Source: Nesterenkonia muleiensis
GTDB lineage: Bacteria; Actinomycetota; Actinomycetes; Actinomycetales; Micrococcaceae
Assembly: GCF_003600155.1 (NCBI RefSeq)
Contig: NZ_QWLD01000049.1
Coordinates: 1-43,146, forward strand
DNA: 43,146 nt
Direction: 5' to 3'
The notes beneath the pieces were generated by a model. The model was not told the DNA's origin, searched no databases, and saw only the letters and a list, made by a program, of their open reading frames with translations. How positions within the stretch are numbered: the stretch's first letter is position 1; each line of letters opens with the position of its first letter. Below are positions 8,335 to 16,802 of this stretch, piece by piece. The position numbers and the translations under genes are program-made.

Positions 8335-9000
8335 ATGCGGCGGGTGCTTGTCGCAGCTGCCGCAGGCGGTGTTCTCCTCGGATGCGCCCAGAGCGCCGCC
8401 GGGGAGGACGCCCCTGGACAGCCCGTTGTTGGTCAGCCGACTCCGGCTGACCAGCGTCCCGGGGCCCCACAGACCTCCTCGGAACCATCAGAGGGTAACT
8501 GGCCGGATCGTGATGCGGGGCCAGAGGCATCAGGCACTGCTGCCGAGGCCGGGGCCGCAGCACCGGAAAGGGTGCAGATTCCCAGCATCGATCTCGACGA
8601 GGACGAGCTGATCGACCTGGGGATCCAGTCCGATGGGCGGCTGGAGGTGCCCACCGATTGGGACGACGTCGGGTGGTTCGCCGGCGGCAGCAGGCCCGGG
8701 GAGGCGGGGCCCACCGTCATTGCCGCGCATGTGGACTCACGGTCCGGTCCTGCGGTCTTCTACCGTCTGCCGGAGATGGAGCGGGGCGACGAGGTGACCG
8801 TGGTCGATGCCGAGGGCGGTGTCCATCTGTACCAGGTGGAGAGGACAGCGGATTTCCCGAAGGACGATTTTCCCACCCGTGAGGTCTTCGGGGCGGGGAC
8901 GGAGGATGAGCTGCGGCTGATCACCTGCACCGGGGAGTTCGACGCCGCCGCGGGCAGGCATCTGGACAACCGGGTGGTCTTCGCCTCCCGGGTCGAGTGA
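8335..9000 (+). CDS. Class F sortase with lipoprotein-type signal
   Basis: A 221-residue predicted transpeptidase. The sortase domain covers about residues 78-221, with the catalytic histidine in AAHVDSRSG (H132), the catalytic cysteine in LRLITCTGEF (C198) and the arginine in LDNRVVF (R213). I prefer the ATG at 8335 because it directly begins a signal sequence with a lipobox (VLLGCA, cysteine 17); the open frame also allows a GTG at 8281. A Pro/Glu/Ser-rich linker of about 60 residues separates signal and enzyme. Class F sortases are common in actinobacteria and are often single-gene. It directly follows the CHRD protein, a possible substrate although it has no LPXTG. Confidence 0.85.
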   Translation: MRRVLVAAAAGGVLLGCAQSAAGEDAPGQPVVGQPTPADQRPGAPQTSSEPSEGNWPDRDAGPEASGTAAEAGAAAPERVQIPSIDLDEDELIDLGIQSDGRLEVPTDWDDVGWFAGGSRPGEAGPTVIAAHVDSRSGPAVFYRLPEMERGDEVTVVDAEGGVHLYQVERTADFPKDDFPTREVFGAGTEDELRLITCTGEFDAAAGRHLDNRVVFASRVE

Positions 9001-9002
9001 GG

Positions 9003-9021
9003 GGCCGGCCCATGGCCGGTG
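9003..9021. terminator. GC-rich hairpin between convergent sortase and DoxX genes
   Basis: An inverted repeat CCGGCC-CAT-GGCCGG at 9005-9019 lies just after the sortase stop and 13 bases from the DoxX stop. It could end transcription from both sides. No T-run follows, so termination is only likely. Confidence 0.4.
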
Positions 9022-9033
9022 GGGCGCCTCGGC

Positions 9034-9393
9034 CTAGCGGGAGTCTCCGCTGGCGATCCTCCAGGACATCCGGATCAGCGGCAGCTGCAGCGGCAGCCTG
9101 GCTAGGGCCGCTGCACGTCCGGCCGGGGAGGACCAGTACTTCCTGACCGTGTAGATATTGGCGGGATAGACACCGATCATCAGGGCGGTGGCAGCCAGTC
9201 CGCCCAGGGCGCGGGTGCGGGGAACCGCGATCAGCGCGGCACTGACCAGCTCCGCCGCGCCGCTGGCATAGGTCCAGAAGCGCGGTGAGCCGAGCCCTGG
9301 GGGCACGATCGAGTCGAACGGCTTTGGACGGATGAAGTGGGTGACCCCTGCGGTCCCCAGCAGGCAGGTCATGGTCAGTGCACTGCGGTCCAT
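9034..9393 (-). CDS. DoxX-like small membrane protein
   Basis: A 119-residue membrane protein with three to four hydrophobic segments. It resembles the DoxX-like family: THFIRPKPFDSIVPP near the N-terminus, then YASGAAELVSAALIAVPRTR, then a final span with YPANIY. Family members are linked to redox and membrane stress in other bacteria, but the function here is unknown. An AGGTGATC sequence lies before the ATG. It is 30 bp downstream of the aldehyde dehydrogenase on the same strand, so the two may be co-transcribed. Confidence 0.8.
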   Translation of the reverse strand: MDRSALTMTCLLGTAGVTHFIRPKPFDSIVPPGLGSPRFWTYASGAAELVSAALIAVPRTRALGGLAATALMIGVYPANIYTVRKYWSSPAGRAAALARLPLQLPLIRMSWRIASGDSR

Positions 9394-9423
9394 GGTGAGA
9401 TCACCTCGCGGTGAGCGGACGGC

Positions 9424-10815
9424 TCAGCCGTCGAGCCTCTGTTCGTTGAGCCGGACCAGCCGCTCATTGGTGAACTCCCGCAGCGCCCACTGGGCGTTCT
9501 CCCGGCCGTAGCCGGAGTTGTTGATGCCTCCGAAGGGGAACTCGGGGCTGGAGTCCATATGGGTGTTCACCAGGGTCATCCCGGCGTTGATGCGCTCGGC
9601 GAACTGTTGACCGCGCTCCACATCGGTGGTCCAGACCGAGGCCATCAGGCCGTACTGGGTGCTGTTGGCGATCCGCAGGGCATCCTCCTCATCCTGGGCC
9701 CTGAAAACCATGGCGGCAGGGCCGAAGACCTCATTGCACCCCAGGTCGCTGTCCAGGTCGATGTCGGTCAGCAGCGCCGGTGACATGAACCATCCATCGC
9801 GCTCAAGCTTCTGACCACCGGTGTGCAGGGTCGCTCCCTCCCGGGCGGCCTGCTGAATGCGCTCCACCACCTCATCGCGGGCACCCTCGGAGGACAGCGG
9901 GCCCATATCCGTCTCCGGGTCGTCGTAGTCGCCGACCTTCACCGCCTCCACCGCACTGGTGGCCGCATCCACGAAGTCGTCGTAGAGCTCATCGACCACG
10001 ATGAACCTCTTGGGCGAGGTGCAGACTTGTCCGGCATTGGCAGTACGCAGTGTCACCAGCTTCTTCGCCAGGGCGGAGACGTCCTCGGTGTCCAGCACCA
10101 CGGCCGGATCATTGCCGCCCAGCTCCAGGACCGACTTCTTCAGGTACTTGGCGGCCAGCTGGGCCACCGAGGCGCCGGCGGCCTCTGAACCGGTCAGCGA
10201 GACACCCTTGACCCGGAAGTCCTTCAGCACTTCCTCGGTATCACTGCTGTTGAGGTAGATATTGGTGTAGACGCCCTCAGGCAGGCCCGCCTCCTCGAGA
10301 ATCTCCTGGAACCGCTGAGAGGATTTCGGGCAGATCGCGGCCTGCTTCATCAGAATCGTGTTGCCGACCATGAGGTTGGGCAGCACAAAGCGGGCCAGCT
10401 GGTTATAGGGGAAGTTCCACGGCATGATGCCCAGCAGCACACCCAGAGGATCGTGCTTGATGTAGGTGCGGTCGGCACCCTGGGCCTCAGGGAGCTCTGT
10501 GGGCTCCAAGAGACCGGGGGCGTTCTTCGCGAACCACCGGGCGGTGTAGGCGACCTTCTTCACCTCAGCGATGCCCTGCTTCTTGGGCTTGCCCATCTCA
10601 TGGCCGATGATGTCGGAGAGCTCCTCGGCGCGGGACTCGAAGATGTCACCTGCTCTGCTCAGCACCGCGGAGCGCTCCTCCGCCGAGGTGCCGCGCCAGT
10701 GCTGGAAGGACTGGTCGGCCTTCTCAATGACGCCGGGGATCTCCTCCACAGTCAGTGAGTCGAAGGTCTCCTCGACTTCGCCGGTGTTCGGGTTGGTGAC
10801 TGCAAATGTGCTCAT
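9424..10815 (-). CDS. NAD(P)-dependent succinate-semialdehyde-type dehydrogenase
   Basis: A 463-residue aldehyde dehydrogenase that oxidises an aldehyde to the acid. Hallmarks are MPWNFPYNQLARFVLPNLMV (substrate/cofactor loop), the catalytic glutamate in LELGGND (E231), the nucleophile in GQVCTSPKR (C265) and the C-terminal NEVFGPAAMV and PFGGINNSGYGRE. The set of motifs is closest to the short succinate-semialdehyde dehydrogenases of the GabD/Sad type. True substrate cannot be read from sequence; no GABA transaminase lies nearby. I use the ATG at 10815, the usual N-terminus, rather than the ATG at 10833. Neither start has a clear Shine-Dalgarno. Confidence 0.85.
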   Translation of the reverse strand: MSTFAVTNPNTGEVEETFDSLTVEEIPGVIEKADQSFQHWRGTSAEERSAVLSRAGDIFESRAEELSDIIGHEMGKPKKQGIAEVKKVAYTARWFAKNAPGLLEPTELPEAQGADRTYIKHDPLGVLLGIMPWNFPYNQLARFVLPNLMVGNTILMKQAAICPKSSQRFQEILEEAGLPEGVYTNIYLNSSDTEEVLKDFRVKGVSLTGSEAAGASVAQLAAKYLKKSVLELGGNDPAVVLDTEDVSALAKKLVTLRTANAGQVCTSPKRFIVVDELYDDFVDAATSAVEAVKVGDYDDPETDMGPLSSEGARDEVVERIQQAAREGATLHTGGQKLERDGWFMSPALLTDIDLDSDLGCNEVFGPAAMVFRAQDEEDALRIANSTQYGLMASVWTTDVERGQQFAERINAGMTLVNTHMDSSPEFPFGGINNSGYGRENAQWALREFTNERLVRLNEQRLDG

Positions 10816-10970
10816 GAGGACATTCAAGTGCATGCCAGGGGGTCCCCGCTAGGGCTGTTCGATCCTGGCGGACAGCAGGGCGCCCGGCCAGGTGCCTGTG
10901 ACCGCGTCGTGGACGTGGTACAGCACGGGTGGGTTCCTCCGGAGCTGAGATCCGGACAGCCGTTGGACGG

Positions 10971-10976
10971 TAGGAT
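10971..10976 (+). promoter_or_regulatory. Possible -10 element for a leaderless transcript
   Basis: TAGGAT lies nine bases before the ATG at 10986, leaving no room for a ribosome-binding site, so the message would be leaderless, as is common in actinobacteria. A -35 element is not obvious. Confidence 0.35.
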
Positions 10977-10985
10977 GTTGCGACG

Positions 10986-11231
10986 ATGACTCACGCGCCC
11001 TTCGACCCGTGGAACTCCGGCACGCCGGCCTACCGGGCAGCCCTGGTCACCGGCATGGTCAGTACGTTTGTGGGCATCCTGGCGGTGATCGCCGCCGCAT
11101 TCATGGACTCCGGACCGGTCCGCATCGTCGGGATCGTCCTGATCGGCGCCGGAGTCCTCAGCCACCTGGTCGGCATCGGACTGCGCAGGCGCCAGGCCGT
11201 CCGGATCCTCCGCGAGAGAAAGAGCGAATAG
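10986..11231 (+). CDS. Small two-span membrane protein, hypothetical
   Basis: An 81-residue protein with two hydrophobic helices (ALVTGMVSTFVGILAVIAAAF and VRIVGIVLIGAGVLSHLVGI) joined by a short loop, ending in a basic, charged tail. I do not recognise a family. It lies 11 bp ahead of the HadA-like gene and is probably in the same operon. Similar small membrane proteins occur beside the dehydratase genes in related actinobacteria, but no function is known to me. Confidence 0.7.
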   Translation: MTHAPFDPWNSGTPAYRAALVTGMVSTFVGILAVIAAAFMDSGPVRIVGIVLIGAGVLSHLVGIGLRRRQAVRILRERKSE

Positions 11232-11242
11232 GTGAACCAAGG

Positions 11243-11698
11243 ATGACCATCAACACCGCCCGTGAAGGGCACACCTACCCGGGCATCGACTACCAGGTCA
11301 GCCGCGAGGCGATCATGGAATTCGCCTCCGCGGTCAAAGCCGGGCACCCGGCGCACGTCGACCCCGAGGCTGCCGCCGGGCTGGGGCATCCGGACCTCAT
11401 CGCCCCGCCGACCTTCGCGGTGGTCATCGCGCAGCGGGCCGAAGCCGCGGTCATCAACGACCCCGGGGCGGGCATCGACTTCTCCCGCGTGGTCCACGCC
11501 GAGGAGCGCTTCACCCACCATGCGCCGATCACCGCGGGCGAGAACCTCACCGCGGCCACCACGCTGGAGCGCATCCGCCTCATGGGCGCCGGCGCCATGG
11601 TCACCACCGTGACTGAGATCAACGATGGTGCAGGCACTCCGCGTGCCACTGTCACCTCAACGCTGTTGGTCCGCGCCGACGCAGAAGGAGAGCAGTGA
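11243..11698 (+). CDS. FAS1-like (3R)-hydroxyacyl-ACP dehydratase subunit HadA-like
   Basis: A 151-residue hot-dog-fold protein matching the N-terminal MaoC-like (FAS1-type dehydratase) family. It starts TYPGIDYQVSREAIMEFA and has DLIAPPTFAVVIAQRAE and FTHHAPITAGENLTA. In the mycobacterial system HadA is the substrate-binding, non-catalytic partner of HadB in fatty-acid elongation. It lacks the D-x-x-x-x-H catalytic pair, as expected. The ATG at 11243 is preceded by CCAAGG; the longer frame upstream overlaps the small membrane-protein gene. Its stop overlaps the next gene's start by one base (TGATG), so the two subunits should be made together. Confidence 0.85.
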   Translation: MTINTAREGHTYPGIDYQVSREAIMEFASAVKAGHPAHVDPEAAAGLGHPDLIAPPTFAVVIAQRAEAAVINDPGAGIDFSRVVHAEERFTHHAPITAGENLTAATTLERIRLMGAGAMVTTVTEINDGAGTPRATVTSTLLVRADAEGEQ

Positions 11699-12213
11699 TG
11701 GACCAGGAGCTTCAGACGCACACCGCGGCGCCTCCGCACTCAGCCGAGAAGCGAGCGGGTATCTCTGAGGCGGCCCAGCTGCAGAAGGGCCAGACCATCG
11801 GCAGCCGCACCATCGAGTTCTCCCGCGCAGACCTCATCCGCTACGCCGCAGCCTCTGGGGACCACAATCCCATCCATTGGAATGAGCGTTTCGCCACGGA
11901 GGTGGGCCTCGAGGGAGTGATCGCCCACGGGATGCTGACCATGGGCGCGGCGGTCGGCCTGGCTGCCGACTGGGCCGGGGATCCTGGCAGGGTGGTGGAC
12001 TACCAGACCCGTTTCACCAAGCCGGTGCCGGTCCCTGACGCTGCCGAGGGCTCGCCGGAGACCCCCACTACCGCTCTGGAGGTCATCGGCACAGTCGGAA
12101 AGGTCGACGCCGAGGCCAATACCGCCCGGATCGATCTCACCGTGGAACTGGTCGACGGTGAGGAACGGACCAAAGTGCTCACCAAGGTCCAAGCCGTCGT
12201 CGTGCTGGACTGA
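11698..12213 (+). CDS. MaoC-family (3R)-hydroxyacyl dehydratase, HadB-like
   Basis: A 171-residue catalytic hot-dog dehydratase. The hydratase signature is complete: YAAASGDHNPIHWNE with catalytic D55 and H60, followed by EGVIAHGMLTMG. It would dehydrate 3-hydroxyacyl thioesters as the partner of the HadA-like protein. The N-terminus has a 30-residue extension before the fold, and I start at the ATG at 11698 (TGATG junction) rather than the GTG one codon earlier. In many actinobacteria this pair is followed directly by murB; here two ABC-importer loci lie between. Confidence 0.85.
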   Translation: MDQELQTHTAAPPHSAEKRAGISEAAQLQKGQTIGSRTIEFSRADLIRYAAASGDHNPIHWNERFATEVGLEGVIAHGMLTMGAAVGLAADWAGDPGRVVDYQTRFTKPVPVPDAAEGSPETPTTALEVIGTVGKVDAEANTARIDLTVELVDGEERTKVLTKVQAVVVLD

Positions 12214-12225
12214 GATGCTGTCACG

Positions 12226-12253
12226 TGGCTGAAACACTCCGGCGGTCTATAAT
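12226..12253 (+). promoter_or_regulatory. Sigma-A-like promoter for amino-acid importer
   Basis: A consensus -10 box TATAAT at 12248-12253 with a weak -35 (TGGCTG at 12226-12231, 16-base spacing). It lies 53 bp before the ATG at 12307, which has GAGGAG as ribosome site. Confidence 0.6.
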
Positions 12254-12306
12254 CGCCTGACACTCCTGACATTTCTGCACCGCCGAATCCACCCAGAGGA
12301 GAACAG

Positions 12307-13212
12307 ATGCCCACTGCCACTGATACCGCTGAGAAGCCGTGGCTGAGGCCCCTGGCGCTGGCCTCGGTGGCCGCGCTTGCGCTGACCGCCTGCGGCGACA
12401 ACGACGGCGACGATGACGAAGAACTCGACGCCGAAACCGAGGTGGAAGCCGATGTGGACGTTGACGCGACCGGTGTGGAGACCATCGAGGAGGGCACCCT
12501 CCAGGTCTGCACCGATGCTTCATACCCGCCGTTCGAGTACTACGACGGCGAGGGCAATGTGGTCGGCTTCGACATCGACTTTGCCGACGCCATCGCCGAG
12601 GCCCTGGACCTCGACTTGCAGATCATCGAGTCCAGCTTCGACGGGATCCAGTCCGGTGTGGCGCTGAACGCCTCCCAGTGCGATCTCGCCATCTCCGGTA
12701 TGACCATCACCGAGGAACGCGCCGGCAATATGCTCTTCAGCGAGCCCTATCTGGACGACAACCTCGGCCTGCTGGCCTCTGTGGACTCCGGCATCGAAGG
12801 CCTGGAGGACCTGGACGGCGTCTCAGTCGGTGTGCAGAACGCCACCACCGGTGCCGACTACGCGCTGGAGGAGGGCTACGACGTCGTCGAGTTCGATAGC
12901 TCAGGGCTGCTACTCCAAGGGCTTGAGGCAGGACAGGTCGATGCCCTGATTGGCAACATCTCGATCATCGGCTACCAGACCGGTGAGGATGACTCGTTCG
13001 TGTTCGTGGAGGAGATCGACACCGGTGAGCAGCTCGGTGTTGCCGCCCAGCTGGAGAACCAGGACCTCATTGACGCCGTTGACGAGATCCTCGCCGAGCT
13101 GGAGGCCTCCGGCGCCCTGGAAGAGATGGAGCAGACCTGGTTCCACTCCGAGACTCCAGAAGAGGGTGACGCCGATGAGGACGAGGATGACGACGACGCC
13201 GACGAGGACTGA
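12307..13212 (+). CDS. Amino-acid ABC transporter substrate-binding lipoprotein
   Basis: A 301-residue family 3 solute-binding lipoprotein. The signal ends in the lipobox LTAC with cysteine 29. After it comes an extremely acidic linker of about 25 residues, then the binding domain (VCTDASYPPFEYYDGEGNVV, GFDIDFADAIAEAL, DLAISGMTITEERA). This layout is typical of polar or basic amino-acid and cystine receptors. The C-terminus ends in about 20 almost purely acidic residues, which is unusual. It heads an operon with the permease (11 bp later) and ATPase. Ligand unknown. Confidence 0.9.
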   Translation: MPTATDTAEKPWLRPLALASVAALALTACGDNDGDDDEELDAETEVEADVDVDATGVETIEEGTLQVCTDASYPPFEYYDGEGNVVGFDIDFADAIAEALDLDLQIIESSFDGIQSGVALNASQCDLAISGMTITEERAGNMLFSEPYLDDNLGLLASVDSGIEGLEDLDGVSVGVQNATTGADYALEEGYDVVEFDSSGLLLQGLEAGQVDALIGNISIIGYQTGEDDSFVFVEEIDTGEQLGVAAQLENQDLIDAVDEILAELEASGALEEMEQTWFHSETPEEGDADEDEDDDDADED

Positions 13213-13223
13213 GACACGGCCCT

Positions 13224-14069
13224 ATGGCACTGTCCAACCGTGAGCGGAGGCGGCTGAGCCTCGGGATCCAGGCAGGGATCTTCGTGGCAGCCGCAGCCGT
13301 TCTGGTCCTCCTCATCGACTGGGCAGCCCTGCGGCAGAGCTTCCTGAACATCGAGCCGGTGCTGCCGATGTTCCCCGGAATCATCACCACCGGTCTAGTC
13401 AACACCCTGCAGTACACCGCAGTTGGGTTTATCTTCGGACTGCTCGGCGGCACATTGCTGGCCCTGATGCGGCTGAGTTCGTTCCCGGTCTACCGGTGGA
13501 TCGCCACCGCCTATATCGAGCTGTTCCGCGGGATCCCGGCGATCCTGGTGTTCCTGGCCCTGGGCTTCGGGGTGTCATTGGCCTTCGGCTGGAACCTCTC
13601 CACTCTTCAGGTGGCCGGTTCGGCCCTGGCGATCGTGGGAAGCGCCTATATTGCTGAGACTCTGCGCGCCGGTCTGCAGGCCGTGCCCAAGGGCCAGGTG
13701 GAGGCTGCGCGTGCGCTGGGCATGCCGGCCTGGCGGGCGATGGTCAGCATTCAGATCCCGCAGGCGTTCCGGATCGTGCTCCCCCCGCTGACCAATGAGG
13801 CCATCCTCCTGACCAAGGACTCCTCGTTGATCTTCGTGGTGGGCATGGCCGGCTCTGCCGCAGAGCTCACCAAGATGGGCCGGGACGGCATCAACATGTA
13901 CCAGGCAGGGCTGACCCCGCTGGTCATCGCGGGTTTCTGCTATCTACTGATCACCATTCCGCTCTCGCTGCTAGCACGCCGTATGGAGGGCCGGGTCGGC
14001 AGCCGAGCCTCCCGGAAGAAGGCCAAGAAGGGCAGCACGAGCTCGCCGGTGACCGGAGGTGTGGCATGA
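13224..14069 (+). CDS. Amino-acid ABC transporter permease
   Basis: A 281-residue inner-membrane permease of the His/Glu/Gln/Arg family. It has one N-terminal span in front of the usual transport core, then [20 protein letters not shown] and the conserved EAA loop [20 protein letters not shown], which contacts the ATPase. [14 protein letters not shown] is also typical. The C-terminus is basic. Its stop overlaps the ATPase start by 4 bp (ATGA). It is probably a homodimer since there is no second permease. Confidence 0.92.
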   Translation: MALSNRERRRLSLGIQAGIFVAAAAVLVLLIDWAALRQSFLNIEPVLPMFPGIITTGLVNTLQYTAVGFIFGLLGGTLLALMRLSSFPVYRWIATAYIELFRGIPAILVFLALGFGVSLAFGWNLSTLQVAGSALAIVGSAYIAETLRAGLQAVPKGQVEAARALGMPAWRAMVSIQIPQAFRIVLPPLTNEAILLTKDSSLIFVVGMAGSAAELTKMGRDGINMYQAGLTPLVIAGFCYLLITIPLSLLARRMEGRVGSRASRKKAKKGSTSSPVTGGVA

Positions 14070-14845
14070 GCACCGAGCAGCCCAGCGAGGGGCAGCCCGG
14101 TGTGGCCGGGGTCATCATCGAGGGCCTGTACAAGTCCTTCGGCGACAACGAGGTGCTCAAAGGCATCGACATCACGGTCAACCCCGGCGAGGTGGTATGC
14201 CTGATCGGCGCCTCCGGGTCAGGAAAGTCCACCCTGCTGCGGTGCGTGAACCGGCTGGAGGACCCCAACGCCGGGCGGATCGTGGTCGGGGATTTCGAGG
14301 CCACCGATCCGGACGTGAACCTGGATGCCATGCGCCGGCAGATCGGCATGGTCTTCCAGCAGTTCAACCTCTTCCCCCATCTGAGCGCACTGGAGAACTG
14401 CACGATCACCCCCCGACGTGTGCTGAAGCGGTCCCGGGAAGAGGCTGAGGCTGAAGCACTGCATCAGCTGGAGCTGGTGGGGCTGAAGCACCTGGCCGAA
14501 CGGCGGTCCGCTCAGCTCTCCGGCGGTCAGCAGCAGCGGGTGGCGATTGCCCGAGCGCTGACCATGAAGCCCAAGCTCATGCTCTTCGACGAGCCCACCT
14601 CCGCTCTGGACCCGGAGACAGTCGGCGATGTGCTGGCGATCATGCGTGATCTGGCCCAGGCCGGGATGACCATGATCGTGGTGACCCATGAGATGGGCTT
14701 CGCCCGCGAGGTCGCCGACCGCGTGGTGTTCATGGACCAAGGGGTGGTCGTGGAGGAGGGCGCTGCCGAGCAGGTGATCGGAGCGCCCTCTCAGCCACGC
14801 ACTCAGGATTTCCTGCGCAGGGTTCTCAACCCCTTGGGAGAGTAG
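14066..14845 (+). CDS. Amino-acid ABC transporter ATP-binding protein
   Basis: A 259-residue polar-amino-acid-type ABC ATPase (GlnQ/ArtP-like). Walker A is GASGSGKST at residues 48-56, the Q-loop is [11 protein letters not shown], the signature is LSGGQQQR, Walker B is [13 protein letters not shown] and the switch histidine is in VVTHEMGFA. All catalytic positions are present. It is the last gene of the operon; a strong hairpin follows 70 bp downstream. Confidence 0.95.
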   Translation: MSTEQPSEGQPGVAGVIIEGLYKSFGDNEVLKGIDITVNPGEVVCLIGASGSGKSTLLRCVNRLEDPNAGRIVVGDFEATDPDVNLDAMRRQIGMVFQQFNLFPHLSALENCTITPRRVLKRSREEAEAEALHQLELVGLKHLAERRSAQLSGGQQQRVAIARALTMKPKLMLFDEPTSALDPETVGDVLAIMRDLAQAGMTMIVVTHEMGFAREVADRVVFMDQGVVVEEGAAEQVIGAPSQPRTQDFLRRVLNPLGE

Positions 14846-14914
14846 AGAACGACGCCGCTCGTCGTCGCTTATGGACAGTCCAGCCTGCAACGGTTAAGGC
14901 GTTGGAGACACAAA

Positions 14915-14952
14915 GGTGGGCCCGGCAGATGCACCTTGCTGCCGGGCCCACC
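14915..14952. terminator. Bidirectional terminator hairpin
   Basis: A perfect 14-bp inverted repeat, GGTGGGCCCGGCAG and CTGCCGGGCCCACC, with a 10-base loop (14929-14938). It lies between the convergent amino-acid and methionine importer operons and is the strongest intergenic hairpin I saw. There is no long T-run, but CAAA precedes it, giving a TTTG after the stem on the minus strand. Confidence 0.8.
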
Positions 14953-15023
14953 ACCCATCCGCTCCCCGCGCGACATGCCCAGTGATCGCTCAGGGAGCAG
15001 GCATATGCGCGCCTATGTGCCGG

Positions 15024-15710
15024 TCATCGCCGCAGGACCTTCCGGGCCAGCCTGTTGCCGAGGATCTGGAGCATGTGGACCATGATGATGACCACGATCA
15101 CCGCCAGCCAGGTCACATGTGGCCGGAACCTGTTGTAGCCTTCCTGGATCGCGAAGGCTCCCAGCCCGCCGCCTCCGACAATGCCGGCCAAGGCGGACAT
15201 GTCGATCAGGGCGATGATGACGAAGGTGTAGCCCAGGATCAACGGGCCGAAGGCTTCGGGAAGAATTACCGTGAAGATGATCCGCAGCCGTGAGGCCCCC
15301 ATCGCCCGGGCGGCTTCGATCACGCCGGGGTCAATGCTGACCAGGTTCTGCTCCACGATCCGCGCGATGCCGAAACTGGCCGCCCAGACCATGGCGTGGA
15401 TCACCGCGTGATTGCCGATACCGGTGCCGATGACCAGTATGGTGGCCGGCTGGATCGCTGCCAGCAGGATCACGAACGGTATGGGCCGGATGGTGTTGAC
15501 GATGAAGTTCAGCACCCAGAAGACCGGTTTGTTGGAGAGCAGACCGCCCTCACGAGTGGTGTAGAGCAGCACGCCCAGGACCATCCCGATCCAGCCTGCG
15601 ATGGCGAAGGCGAAAGCCACCATGTAGACGGTCTCCAAAACCGCCTCCCAGAGCTCGGGTCCGTAGAAGTCCCAGTCCAGGTCACGGTAGGTGTCGATGA
15701 GGCCGATCAT
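15024..15710 (-). CDS. metI: Methionine ABC transporter permease MetI
   Basis: A 228-residue permease of the MetI family with about five to six spans. It shows the typical NTIRPIPFVILLAAIQPAT segment, the EAA loop IEAARAMGASRLRIIFTVIL and SALAGIVGGGGLGAFAIQEG. It carries methionine (and often its derivatives) across the membrane together with MetN and MetQ. Its ATG overlaps the metN stop by 4 bp. It is the last gene of the metQNI operon, ending near the shared terminator. Confidence 0.93.
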   Translation of the reverse strand: MIGLIDTYRDLDWDFYGPELWEAVLETVYMVAFAFAIAGWIGMVLGVLLYTTREGGLLSNKPVFWVLNFIVNTIRPIPFVILLAAIQPATILVIGTGIGNHAVIHAMVWAASFGIARIVEQNLVSIDPGVIEAARAMGASRLRIIFTVILPEAFGPLILGYTFVIIALIDMSALAGIVGGGGLGAFAIQEGYNRFRPHVTWLAVIVVIIMVHMLQILGNRLARKVLRR

Positions 15711-16783
15711 GCCGATGCCTCCTCGGGGATCTCCTGTACCGCACCGGTGCCGCTCAGTTCGCTGATGAACCGGTTCACCGCGCCGTCGTCGCCGTTCACT
15801 GCCAAGGTGAGCAGCCCGTAATGCGAGTCCTTGGTGGTATTCATGCCGCCGTGGACTATCTCGAAACTCACGCTGAGCTCCCCGGCCCGCCCCAGAGCAT
15901 GTCCTACGGCTGCGGAATCCTTCAGCGAAACGGTCACCAGGCGACCCTTGGTGTGCTGCCGGATACGAGTGAGATCCTCAGCTGTGGGCCGGTCCTTCAG
16001 CGCGGAGCCCACAAAGGTGGCCTCTGCGTCCTCGCGGGGGTTGGAGAAGATGTCATAGACATTGCCCTCCTCCACGATCCGTCCCTTGTCCATCACTGCG
16101 ACCCGGTCAGCGATAGCCCGGATGACCTCCATCTCATGGGTGATGGCCACAATGGTGATGCCAAGCTCCTCGTTGGCCCGGCGAAGAAGCCGCAGCACCT
16201 CGCCAGTGGTGGAAGGGTCCAGCGCGGAGGTCGATTCATCAGCGAGCAGGATGTCCGGCTTGGCAGACAGCGCACGGGCGATGCCCACCCGCTGCTTCTG
16301 GCCCCCTGAGAGCTGCTCAGGATAGGAATCGGCTTTATCGGCCAGTCCGACGAAGTCCAGCAGTTCTGCTACTCGACGCTCGCGCTCCTCCTTGCCCCAG
16401 CCGGCCACTTTCAGTGGATAGGCCACATTTCCGGCCACATTCCGGGAGGTGAACAGATTGAACTGTTGGAACACCATCCCAATGCGCTTGCGAATGTGCC
16501 GGATCTTGGATTCGGACAGGGCGGAGATCTCCTGGCCCAGCACGGTGACAGACCCCGAGGTGGGCCGCTCCAGGCCGTTGATCATCCGAATCAACGTGGA
16601 CTTTCCGGCCCCGGAGAAGCCGATCACCCCATAGACTTCACCCCGTTGGACAGTGAAGGAGGCGTCATCGACAGCTGTGACTGAGGATGCCTTGCCACCG
16701 GTGAAGGTTCGCGAGACGTTCTGGAACGTGATCAGCGGGTCTCCACCGGTCCGGCGAGCATCAGCGGTGCTTTCTGAGCTCAT
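15707..16783 (-). CDS. metN: Methionine ABC transporter ATP-binding protein MetN
   Basis: A 358-residue ATPase. Walker A is GFSGAGKST (55-63), the Q-loop [10 protein letters not shown], the signature LSGGQKQR and the Walker B region LLADESTSALDP, where MetN proteins more often have DEA. After residue 280 follows a NIL domain, the regulatory methionine-binding domain that inhibits transport when methionine is plentiful. The full length matches MetN. The order metQ-metN-metI on the minus strand and the operator upstream of metQ support methionine uptake. Confidence 0.95.
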   Translation of the reverse strand: MSSESTADARRTGGDPLITFQNVSRTFTGGKASSVTAVDDASFTVQRGEVYGVIGFSGAGKSTLIRMINGLERPTSGSVTVLGQEISALSESKIRHIRKRIGMVFQQFNLFTSRNVAGNVAYPLKVAGWGKEERERRVAELLDFVGLADKADSYPEQLSGGQKQRVGIARALSAKPDILLADESTSALDPSTTGEVLRLLRRANEELGITIVAITHEMEVIRAIADRVAVMDKGRIVEEGNVYDIFSNPREDAEATFVGSALKDRPTAEDLTRIRQHTKGRLVTVSLKDSAAVGHALGRAGELSVSFEIVHGGMNTTKDSHYGLLTLAVNGDDGAVNRFISELSGTGAVQEIPEEASA

Positions 16784-16802
16784 GATGGCGTGTTTCCCAG
16801 GA

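Noticed and set aside
10824-11240. A 138-residue minus-strand frame opposite the small membrane protein
   Set aside because: The plus-strand frame has clean membrane helices and operon spacing; the minus frame is His/Asp-rich without any family pattern.
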